Assembly: GCA_945639745.1 (NCBI GenBank)
Contig: CALZEK010000019.1
Location: 1 to 12,879 of the forward strand
From: an uncultured Bacillaceae bacterium
GTDB lineage: Bacteria > Bacillota > Bacilli > Bacillales > Amphibacillaceae
Direction of reading: 5' to 3'
DNA: 12,879 bases
Both the position numbers and the translations under genes were made by a program. This document shows, piece by piece, positions 6,718 through 12,879 of the stretch (position 1 is the first letter of the stretch; each line of letters starts with the position of its first letter). The notes under the pieces were generated by a model that saw only the letters and a list, made by a program, of their open reading frames with translations, was not told the DNA's origin and did not search any database.

Positions 6718-8082
6718 TTACACACCCAGCCCTATCCTTAATGCTTCTTGTACAGTATTAACTCCTATAATTTCAATTCCTTTTGGTGCTGACCATCCAT
6801 CTAAATTATTATTCGAACAAATAATTCTTTTAAAGCCTAATTTTGCTGCTTCTTGAACGCGTTGTTCAATTCTTGATACACGTCTAATTTCTCCTGTCAA
6901 TCCTACTTCACCAATAAAGATATCTTCTGGGCTTGTTGGCTGATCTTTAAAGCTTGATGCAATGCTCACTGCAATCGCAAGGTCAATTGCGGGTTCATCT
7001 AATTTAACGCCGCCGGCTACCTTTATATAGGCATCCTGATTTTGCAACATTAATCCAACACGTTTTTCTAAAACAGCCATCAATAATGGTACTCGGTTAG
7101 AATCTACACCAGTAGCCATTCTTCTTGGATTACCAAAACTTGAAGGTGATATTAACGCTTGTATTTCTACTAAAACAGGGCGTGTTCCTTCCATTGAAGC
7201 AACGACAGTTGATCCAGAAGCACCACTTGACCTTTCCTCTAAAAATACTTCTGATGGATTTAAGACTTCTACTAATCCTAACTCCTTCATTTCAAAAATA
7301 CCCATTTCATTTGTACTTCCAAATCTATTTTTTACGCCTCTTAAAATACGATAAGTATGATGGCGTTCACCTTCAAAATATAACACGGCATCTACCATAT
7401 GTTCTAACATCCGAGGGCCTGCAATCGCACCTTCTTTAGTTACGTGTCCGACAATAAAAATGGGTATACCATGCGTTTTTGCTATTTTTGTCAATTCCAT
7501 TGTACACTCCCGGACTTGAGTGACACTTCCTGGGGCACTCGTTACATCTTCTTTAAAAATGGTTTGAATAGAATCAATAATTACAAGTGATGGTTTATCT
7601 TGAACAATTTGATGAGTAATATATTGTAGATTTGTTTCAGTTAAAACATATAAATCATCAGACGTTACTTTTAAACGATCAGCTCGTAATTTTGTTTGTC
7701 TAATCGATTCCTCTCCTGAAATGTATAAAACATTTCGCCCCTGCTTTGCTACTTGATCTGATATTTGTAAAAGTAGAGTCGACTTTCCAATACCTGGATC
7801 TCCCCCAATTAAAACAACCGATCCAGGGACGATTCCACCACCTAACACCCGATTAAACTCTTCCATTTCCACTGTCATTCTTTTTTCTTCTTTTGATTTT
7901 ATTTTTGTAATTTGTTCTGGTTTATGTGTACCAGGTACACTTGCAATACCTCTTTTGTTTTTAGGTGTTGCAATTTCTTCAACTAAAGTCTCCCATTCTT
8001 GACATCCCGGACACTTACCCATCCAACGTAAAGATTGATATCCACACTCTTTACAAACATATTTTGTTTTTACTTTTGCCAA
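6718..8082 (-). CDS. radA: DNA recombination/repair ATPase RadA (Sms)
   Basis: RadA is a RecA-like hexameric DNA helicase that helps branch migration during homologous recombination and repair. The 454-residue product has the standard domains in order. A four-cysteine zinc finger (C10, C13, C24, C27) comes first. The RecA-type ATPase follows, with Walker A GDPGIGKS at 94-101 and Walker B VIIDS at 167-171. The RadA-specific KNRFG motif is at 251-255. A Lon-protease-like C-terminal domain (about 285-454) carries [14 protein letters not shown]. The start codon is TTG at 8080-8082: the zinc finger begins directly after it, and AAAGGAG sits about eight bases upstream. It follows clpC by 73 bases that contain a hairpin terminator, so it needs read-through or a promoter of its own; I see no convincing -35/-10 pair in that gap. 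No clear terminator follows radA. Confidence 0.96.
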   Translation of the reverse strand: MAKVKTKYVCKECGYQSLRWMGKCPGCQEWETLVEEIATPKNKRGIASVPGTHKPEQITKIKSKEEKRMTVEMEEFNRVLGGGIVPGSVVLIGGDPGIGKSTLLLQISDQVAKQGRNVLYISGEESIRQTKLRADRLKVTSDDLYVLTETNLQYITHQIVQDKPSLVIIDSIQTIFKEDVTSAPGSVTQVRECTMELTKIAKTHGIPIFIVGHVTKEGAIAGPRMLEHMVDAVLYFEGERHHTYRILRGVKNRFGSTNEMGIFEMKELGLVEVLNPSEVFLEERSSGASGSTVVASMEGTRPVLVEIQALISPSSFGNPRRMATGVDSNRVPLLMAVLEKRVGLMLQNQDAYIKVAGGVKLDEPAIDLAIAVSIASSFKDQPTSPEDIFIGEVGLTGEIRRVSRIEQRVQEAAKLGFKRIICSNNNLDGWSAPKGIEIIGVNTVQEALRIGLGV

Positions 8083-8111
8083 ATATATTCTCCTTTGCTT
8101 TATATTAAAAT

Positions 8112-8142
8112 AGAAAAGCTAGATTAATTATCTAGCTTTTCT
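8112..8142 (-). terminator. Hairpin terminator after clpC
   Basis: A perfect 12-bp inverted repeat (AGAAAAGCTAGA at 8112-8123 and its complement at 8131-8142) encloses a seven-base AT loop, 13 bases after the clpC stop. On the minus strand the sequence continues AUUUUAAUAU, an interrupted U-rich tail. It probably ends or attenuates the ctsR-mcsA-mcsB-clpC transcript before radA. Confidence 0.8.
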
Positions 8143-8155
8143 ACCATTTAATTAT

Positions 8156-10585
8156 TTATTTTAAAAGACTAAATTCTCCTTTAGAATTCAATCCAATTCG
8201 TGGTGTTTCACCTTTTTTAATCGTTCCTTTTAATAATTCCTCTGAAAGTAAATCTTCTATATTACTTTGAATCGAACGTCTCAATGGACGGGCACCATAT
8301 TCTGGATCAAAACCTTCATCTGCAATTTTTTCAATCGCTCCATCCGTGATGGTAAAGTTCATATCTTGTGCTTTCATACGATTCTTCACTTCTTCAATCA
8401 TTAACATTACGATATCTTTCATGTGTTTTTTCTCTAAAGAATGGAAGACAATTGTTTCGTCAATTCTATTTAGGAATTCTGGTCTAAATGTACGCTTTAA
8501 TTCTGTTGTTACTTTATCTTTCATATCTTTATGACCTTGACCTTCTTCTTCTAAATTGAATCCGACCGAGCTATTTTTCTTTAATTCACTTGCGCCTACA
8601 TTAGATGTCATAATTAATACAGCGTTACGAAAATCAACTACTCTACCTTTAGAGTCCGTTAAACGACCATCTTCAAGCACTTGTAATAATATATTGAAGA
8701 CTTCTGGATGAGCTTTTTCAATTTCATCTAATAATATAACAGAGTATGGCTTTCTTCGAACAAGCTCTGTTAATTGTCCGCCTTCTTCATAACCTACATA
8801 ACCTGGAGGAGATCCGACTAGACGTGAAGTAGAATGTTTTTCCATATATTCTGACATATCAATACGAATCATCGCATCTTCATCGGCGAACATTGTTTCT
8901 GCAAGCGCTCGCGCTAATTCTGTTTTACCTACACCTGTTGGACCTAAAAATATAAAAGAACCTATTGGACGTTTTGGATCTTTTAATCCAGCACGTGCTC
9001 TGCGGATTGCTTTTGATACAGCATTTACTGCTTCTGACTGACCAATAATTCTTTCATGAAGTTCATCTTCCATGTTTAATAAACGATCAGTTTCACCTTT
9101 TGTTAGTTTAACAACTGGTATCCCAGTCCACATAGACACAACACTTGCTATATCTTCTTCTGTTACTTCAGCATCTTCTTGACCTTGTTTTTCTTTCCAA
9201 TCATTATTCATATTTTTCACTTCAATTTGTAATCTTTTTTCTGTATCTCTTAATGCTGCAGCTTTTTCAAACTCTTGACTTAAAACTGCAGAGTCTTTCT
9301 CTTTTTTAGCTTCTTCAAGTTGAGATTCTAATGCTTTAAGTTCTTCTGGGATTTTATACGAACGTAAACGTACTTTGGAACCTGCTTCATCTATTAAATC
9401 AATTGCTTTATCAGGTAAAAAACGATCTGATATATAACGATGTGACAGATTAGCAGCAGCTTCTATTGCTTCATCAGTAATTTTCACACGATGATGAGCT
9501 TCATAACGATCACGTAGTCCTTTTAAAATAGATTCTGTTTCTTCAATTGAAGGCTCACCTACTTGAATTGGCTGGAAACGACGCTCTAGGGCAGCATCTT
9601 TTTCAATATATTTACGATACTCATCTAGTGTTGTTGCTCCAACGCACTGAATTTCTCCTCTAGATAATGCTGGTTTTAAAATATTCGAAGCATCAATTGC
9701 TCCTTCAGCTCCGCCTGCCCCTATTAGAGTATGAAGTTCATCAATAAACAAAATAACATTTCCCGCATTTCTAATTTCATCCATCACTTTTTTTAAGCGA
9801 TCTTCAAATTCACCTCGATATTTTGTCCCAGCTACAACTGTTCCCATATCGAGTGTCATCACACGTTTATCTTTAAGTAATTCTGGAACTTCGTTAATTA
9901 CAATTTGATGTGCTAAACCTTCCACAACTGCTGTTTTACCTACACCTGGCTCACCAATTAAAACAGGATTATTTTTAGTACGACGACTTAATATTTGGAT
10001 GATTCTTTCAATCTCAGCATCTCTTCCAATCACAGGGTCAATTTTTCCTTCTTTAACACTGTCTGTTAAATCTCGTGCTAATGAATCTAAAGTAGGCGTA
10101 CGACCATTTTTCCCTTGTTCACCACGTCCTGCTCGTGTTCCTGCACTCTCACTTGCACCTAATAATTGCAATACTTGTTGTCTAGCTTTGTTTAAACTAA
10201 CATCAAGATTAGTTAAGACACGTGCTGCAACACCCTCTCCTTCTCGAATAAGTCCAAGTAAGATATGTTCGGTACCTACATAAGAATGATTTAATTTACG
10301 CGCCTCATCTTGAGATAATTCAATTACTTTTTTAGCACGTGGCGTATAGTGAATTGTATTAACTGAAATTGTTCCTACACCAATTAAGTTTTCTACTTCA
10401 GTTTTTATTGTAGCCGTATCCAATCCTAGTTCAAGAAGTGCTTTTGCTGCGATACCCTCATGCTCTCGTATCAGACCCAATAAAACATGTTCTGTACCTA
10501 TATTGTTATGCTTTAATCTAAGCGCTTCTTCTTGTGATAATTTTAAAACACTTTGTGCTCTTTCTGTAAATTTATCAAACATCAT
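8156..10585 (-). CDS. clpC: ATP-dependent Clp protease ATPase subunit ClpC
   Basis: ClpC is a class I Hsp100 unfoldase that feeds proteins to ClpP. The 809-residue product has two Clp-N repeats (about 1-70 and 78-145) that bind adaptors and phospho-arginine. A first AAA+ module has Walker A GEPGVGKT at 211-218 and Walker B FIDE at 280-283. The middle domain contains a UVR-like coiled segment (about 412-465). A second AAA+ module has GPTGVGKT at 548-555 and LLDE at 618-621. The loop VGF at 674-676 matches the ClpP-binding loop of B. subtilis ClpC, so it should dock to ClpP. The first of two adjacent ATG codons is taken as start; AGGAGG lies eight bases upstream. It is the last gene of the CtsR-controlled operon, 17 bases after mcsB. 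The linker at 146-162 is rich in glycine, arginine and serine. Confidence 0.98.
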   Translation of the reverse strand: MMFDKFTERAQSVLKLSQEEALRLKHNNIGTEHVLLGLIREHEGIAAKALLELGLDTATIKTEVENLIGVGTISVNTIHYTPRAKKVIELSQDEARKLNHSYVGTEHILLGLIREGEGVAARVLTNLDVSLNKARQQVLQLLGASESAGTRAGRGEQGKNGRTPTLDSLARDLTDSVKEGKIDPVIGRDAEIERIIQILSRRTKNNPVLIGEPGVGKTAVVEGLAHQIVINEVPELLKDKRVMTLDMGTVVAGTKYRGEFEDRLKKVMDEIRNAGNVILFIDELHTLIGAGGAEGAIDASNILKPALSRGEIQCVGATTLDEYRKYIEKDAALERRFQPIQVGEPSIEETESILKGLRDRYEAHHRVKITDEAIEAAANLSHRYISDRFLPDKAIDLIDEAGSKVRLRSYKIPEELKALESQLEEAKKEKDSAVLSQEFEKAAALRDTEKRLQIEVKNMNNDWKEKQGQEDAEVTEEDIASVVSMWTGIPVVKLTKGETDRLLNMEDELHERIIGQSEAVNAVSKAIRRARAGLKDPKRPIGSFIFLGPTGVGKTELARALAETMFADEDAMIRIDMSEYMEKHSTSRLVGSPPGYVGYEEGGQLTELVRRKPYSVILLDEIEKAHPEVFNILLQVLEDGRLTDSKGRVVDFRNAVLIMTSNVGASELKKNSSVGFNLEEEGQGHKDMKDKVTTELKRTFRPEFLNRIDETIVFHSLEKKHMKDIVMLMIEEVKNRMKAQDMNFTITDGAIEKIADEGFDPEYGARPLRRSIQSNIEDLLSEELLKGTIKKGETPRIGLNSKGEFSLLK

Positions 10586-10602
10586 ATAAACAACCTCCTA
10601 TT

Positions 10603-11664
10603 TTAATTTTTTATTTGCACTCTTTCTCTTATTAATTCAGCTCGTAATTCATCACGCTCTTCTATCGTTAAAACTTGATTAGCATAATGCTGCAAAAATC
10701 CTGGTTGAGTTAAAGTTATTAATTCATTAAGAATACTTTGAGACAATCCATCTATAATTCCTAAATCTACTCCCAATTTAACATCAGAAATTCGAGTTGA
10801 TGCTTCCTTTGATTCCATAATACGACTATTTTGTAAAATTCCAAAAGAACGATATATTTTATCTTCTAATTTTAATTTTGATCTTTTTAAAAGATTATTT
10901 CTAGCGTGCCTTTCTTGCTCTATCAATTGAATAACGATCATATTTAAATCTTCACTAATATCTGTTTCAGATTTTCCTAAAGTAATTTGATTAGAGATTT
11001 GAAATATATTCCCTGACGCTTCTGTTCCTTCACCATAAATTCCTCTTATAACAAATCCAAGTTGATTAATAGCAGGTAACATTCTTTTAATTCTATTTGT
11101 TAAAACTAAAGCTGGTAAATGAATCATAACAGATGCCCTCATACCGGTTCCAGTATTAGTTGGACAACTAGTTAAATATCCTCTTTCTGCATCGAATGCA
11201 TAATCTAAATCTTCTTCTAACCAATCATCAAATGAAAATGCAGCATCTAAAGCATTATTTACTTGAAACCCAGGAAAATACATTTGTATTCTTAGATGAT
11301 CTTCCTCATTAATCATAACAGACACTTTCTCATTTTCAGATATTAATACACCGGTAGAATGAGTTCTAGCTAAATAAGGACTAATTAAATGTTTTTCAAC
11401 TAATACTCTTTTTTCTACGTCCGTTAAATTACTCATTGATATGTACTGTAAATTTTTATACTCTTTAAAATTAGACCCATTATATTTTTCTTTTAGTTTT
11501 ATACTTAGATGATCTAAATCTTTTTCCGTCGCAATAATTGGAAATTTTTCCTTTGTTAAATTTCGAGCAAGTCTAATACGTGTGCTAAGCACAATATCAT
11601 TTTCAGGACCTTTTTCTCTCATCCATGGACTTATTGCTTCATTAATAAAATTTTCTAATGTCAT
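10603..11664 (-). CDS. mcsB: Protein-arginine kinase McsB
   Basis: McsB transfers phosphate from ATP to arginine side chains, marking proteins for ClpC-ClpP; it also inactivates the CtsR repressor under stress. The 353-residue protein has the phosphagen-kinase catalytic domain with intact key residues: STRIRLARN at 27-35, NEEDH at 119-123, C167 in [13 protein letters not shown] (with R176), and E212 in [12 protein letters not shown]. The C-terminal RDELRA motif at 337-342 matches the RDXXRA phospho-arginine-binding motif known from B. subtilis McsB, at the same numbering. The separate N-terminal domain of creatine kinases is absent, as usual for McsB. It starts 3 bases after the mcsA stop, fitting tight co-expression with its activator McsA. 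Confidence 0.97.
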   Translation of the reverse strand: MTLENFINEAISPWMREKGPENDIVLSTRIRLARNLTKEKFPIIATEKDLDHLSIKLKEKYNGSNFKEYKNLQYISMSNLTDVEKRVLVEKHLISPYLARTHSTGVLISENEKVSVMINEEDHLRIQMYFPGFQVNNALDAAFSFDDWLEEDLDYAFDAERGYLTSCPTNTGTGMRASVMIHLPALVLTNRIKRMLPAINQLGFVIRGIYGEGTEASGNIFQISNQITLGKSETDISEDLNMIVIQLIEQERHARNNLLKRSKLKLEDKIYRSFGILQNSRIMESKEASTRISDVKLGVDLGIIDGLSQSILNELITLTQPGFLQHYANQVLTIEERDELRAELIRERVQIKN

Positions 11665-11667
11665 ATA

Positions 11668-12201
11668 TTAAACCTGCTCTCCATTAGTTTCTTCTATTGA
11701 CTTTATCTTATCACGGATGATTGCTGCTTCTTCAAATTTTTCATCTACAATCAATTGTTCTAAGTGTTTGCGATAAGCAATTAGTTCTTTTTTCTGATGT
11801 AACTCGTTACCACCACGTTTTGGTATTTTTCCAGTGTGTTTTGTATTCCCGCTGTGGACTCTTTTAAAGATTGGTGTTAATTTTGATTCAAATGAAGTAT
11901 AACAATCACTACAACCAAATTTACCTATTCTTCTAAATTCTTGGAAAGAAAGTTCACAATTAGAACAAATAAGTTCTCTTTCTTTCATTTTATTTACATT
12001 ATTCATATTTAAATCAACTTTATTTGCATCAAAGTTGAATAAACCAGTTAATAGTTCATGTAAAGTATATCCTTCTTCCAGAGATGTATCATCATATTTT
12101 GCTGCACAGATCTGGCATAAATGATATTCTTGTTTCGTTCCATTAACATATCTTGTAAAATGGATTGTGGCAGATTGTTTTTGACATTCTGTACATTTCA
12201 T
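11668..12201 (-). CDS. mcsA: McsA, zinc-finger activator of the McsB arginine kinase
   Basis: The 177-residue protein carries two sets of CxxC pairs: C3/C6 with C29/C32, and C79/C82 with C97/C100, as expected for two zinc-binding modules. A UVR motif occupies about 139-173 (LIAYRKHLEQLIVDEKFEEAA). In B. subtilis and S. aureus McsA binds and activates McsB and is involved in metal and redox stress responses. The ribosome binding site AGGAGA precedes the ATG. It sits between ctsR (17 bases away) and mcsB (3 bases away) in the conserved class III heat-shock operon order. Confidence 0.96.
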   Translation of the reverse strand: MKCTECQKQSATIHFTRYVNGTKQEYHLCQICAAKYDDTSLEEGYTLHELLTGLFNFDANKVDLNMNNVNKMKERELICSNCELSFQEFRRIGKFGCSDCYTSFESKLTPIFKRVHSGNTKHTGKIPKRGGNELHQKKELIAYRKHLEQLIVDEKFEEAAIIRDKIKSIEETNGEQV

Positions 12202-12218
12202 TTGAATTCTCCTAGCTT

Positions 12219-12680
12219 TTATTTCATGTATTTTAATGTATTAAAAATACTTGTTAATATCCGTGTTCGCATTTCATCGCGATAAGGTAATTTTAATGCA
12301 AGCGTTTCTCGTTCTATTGTACTCAATATGATTTTTTCTTCGCGCTCGGTTATTATTTTTTTGTTTTTCAGTCTTTCAATTACATTTTCTGCTATTTGCT
12401 GGCTTACTTCCGGGTTAATTAATTTTATCATTTCATCAATCAAATGTGAATCATCACGATGTTCAATTCTTCTTATTCTAATATATCCACCGCCACCACG
12501 TTTACTTTCTATTAAATAACCTCGTTCAACAGTGAATCTCGTATTTATCACATAATTTATTTGTGATGGCACACATTCAAAGTGATCAGCCATCTCATTT
12601 CTTTTTATTTCTATCATTTCATCGCCTTGACTGTTAAAAATTTCTTTTAAATAAGCTTCAATAATATCTGAAATGCTCAT
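12219..12680 (-). CDS. ctsR: Transcriptional repressor CtsR of class III stress genes
   Basis: CtsR is a dimeric winged helix-turn-helix repressor that binds a direct heptad repeat in promoters of clp genes. The 153-residue protein has the N-terminal DNA-binding domain (1-72). Its HTH lies around residues 28-47, and the glycine-rich wing with R61 and G62-G65 (SKRGGGGYIRI) inserts into DNA and acts as heat sensor in B. subtilis CtsR. The C-terminal dimerisation and McsB-contact domain covers about 78-150. AAGGAGG seven bases before the ATG supports the start. The promoter directly upstream carries a CtsR site, so the operon is autoregulated. Confidence 0.97.
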   Translation of the reverse strand: MSISDIIEAYLKEIFNSQGDEMIEIKRNEMADHFECVPSQINYVINTRFTVERGYLIESKRGGGGYIRIRRIEHRDDSHLIDEMIKLINPEVSQQIAENVIERLKNKKIITEREEKIILSTIERETLALKLPYRDEMRTRILTSIFNTLKYMK

Positions 12681-12705
12681 CTGTCTGCCTCCTTATTTTA
12701 TTGAC

Positions 12706-12722
12706 TTTGACTAACTTTGACT
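12706..12722 (-). promoter_or_regulatory. CtsR operator (direct heptad repeat)
   Basis: On the minus strand AGTCAAA-GTT-AGTCAAA fits the known CtsR box (RGTCAAA, three bases, RGTCAAA) with only a change in the spacer. It begins at about +1 of the predicted promoter, so bound CtsR would block RNA polymerase. A further imperfect copy, AGTCAAT, follows at 12700-12706, overlapping the last base of the second heptad. Confidence 0.92.
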
Positions 12723-12728
12723 AACTCT

Positions 12729-12757
12729 AGTATACAATAATATTGCTCACTTACCAA
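12729..12757 (-). promoter_or_regulatory. SigA-type promoter of ctsR-mcsA-mcsB-clpC
   Basis: On the minus strand TTGGTA (12752-12757) and TATACT (12729-12734) are separated by 17 bases. The start point would be near 12722, at the edge of the CtsR operator, with an untranslated leader of about 40 bases. The promoter lies directly behind the rRNA-operon terminator. Confidence 0.82.
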
Positions 12758-12774
12758 TTTTTTTATATTATAAC

Positions 12775-12819
12775 AAAAAATAAGAGTCATCTTGAATTCA
12801 AATTCAAGATGACTCTTAT
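12775..12819 (-). terminator. Rho-independent terminator of the rRNA operon
   Basis: A perfect 18-bp inverted repeat (ATAAGAGTCATCTTGAAT at 12780-12797, complement at 12802-12819) with a four-base loop begins six bases after the 5S 3' end. On the minus strand it is followed by a run of U residues (12775-12779, after stem-end U). It should insulate ctsR from the very strong rRNA transcription. Confidence 0.95.
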
Positions 12820-12825
12820 CGTATT

Positions 12826-12879
12826 GCCTGGCGGCGACCTACTCTTGCAGAGACAAAGTCTCAACTACCATCGGCGCTG
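12826..12879 (-). rRNA. rrf: 5S ribosomal RNA, 3' part (5' part beyond window)
   Basis: The reverse complement starts CAGCGCCGATGGTAGTTGAG, continues through GCAAGAGTAGGTCGCCGCCAGGC and ends there. This is the 3' half of a bacterial 5S rRNA: the CGCCGATGGTAGT loop region and the AGAGTAGG and GCCAGGC end are conserved. The 3' end is set at the GC-rich closing strand, just before the terminator. The rest of the rRNA operon is expected to the right. The helix GAGACTTTGTCTC at 12847-12859 is distinctive and might help place the genus. Confidence 0.93.

Noticed and set aside
7125..7439. Plus-strand open frame of 104 codons opposite radA
   Set aside because: It mirrors the conserved RadA Lon-like and ATPase region; the product is leucine-rich without family features, as expected for a shadow frame.
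8346..8534. Plus-strand open frame of 62 codons opposite clpC
   Set aside because: It is antisense to the conserved ClpC C-terminus, with no promoter or recognisable product.
9999..10283. Plus-strand open frame of 94 codons opposite clpC
   Set aside because: It is antisense to the ClpC N-domain and first AAA+ region; composition follows the complement of the real gene.
12328..12519. Plus-strand open frame of 63 codons opposite ctsR
   Set aside because: It is antisense to a certain gene, hydrophobic only through the complement of charged codons, and has no start signals.
1..12879. A novel defence, mobile or otherwise undescribed system
   Set aside because: Every stretch is accounted for by conserved core genes or their regulatory regions; no integrase, transposase, phage gene, repeat array, cargo island or shift in composition is visible.

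Overview
The window is a low-GC Firmicutes housekeeping region. Every gene I can support lies on the minus strand, so transcription runs from the right edge (position 12879) to the left edge. Gene order, protein sequences and the AT-rich DNA point to the family Staphylococcaceae. The 5S rRNA 3' half at the right edge, as I remember the families, looks more like the Bacillus type than the Staphylococcus type. That makes a Macrococcus-like or other non-Staphylococcus member plausible, but the genus is not settled.

Right end, in transcription order: the 3' part of a 5S rRNA gene and its strong rRNA-operon terminator, then a SigA-type promoter carrying a CtsR heptad-repeat operator. This drives ctsR, mcsA, mcsB and clpC, which close with a perfect 12-bp hairpin terminator. 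Together these genes form the protein arginine phosphorylation and Clp proteolysis circuit. CtsR represses the operon, McsB with its activator McsA phosphorylates arginines, and ClpC unfolds marked proteins for ClpP.

Middle: radA (DNA recombination and repair ATPase, TTG start). Then comes a 144-bp gap with good promoter sequences, followed by yacL (membrane PIN/TRAM protein) and gltX (glutamyl-tRNA synthetase). Bacillus subtilis carries disA between radA and yacL, and ispD-ispF between yacL and gltX. All three are absent here.

Left end: directly behind gltX lies a promoter and a complete cysteine T-box leader (specifier TGC, antiterminator and terminator hairpins). It controls cysE and cysS, serine O-acetyltransferase and cysteinyl-tRNA synthetase. 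These are followed with almost no spacing by mrnC (Mini-RNase III, 23S rRNA maturation), rlmB (23S rRNA 2'-O-methyltransferase) and a yacP-type NYN-domain gene cut by the window edge. Cysteine synthesis, cysteine charging and rRNA maturation thus share one transcription unit that senses uncharged tRNA-Cys.

I looked for a novel or mobile system and found none. There are no insertion sequences, CRISPR arrays, tRNA genes or broken genes. The interesting content is regulatory and comparative.
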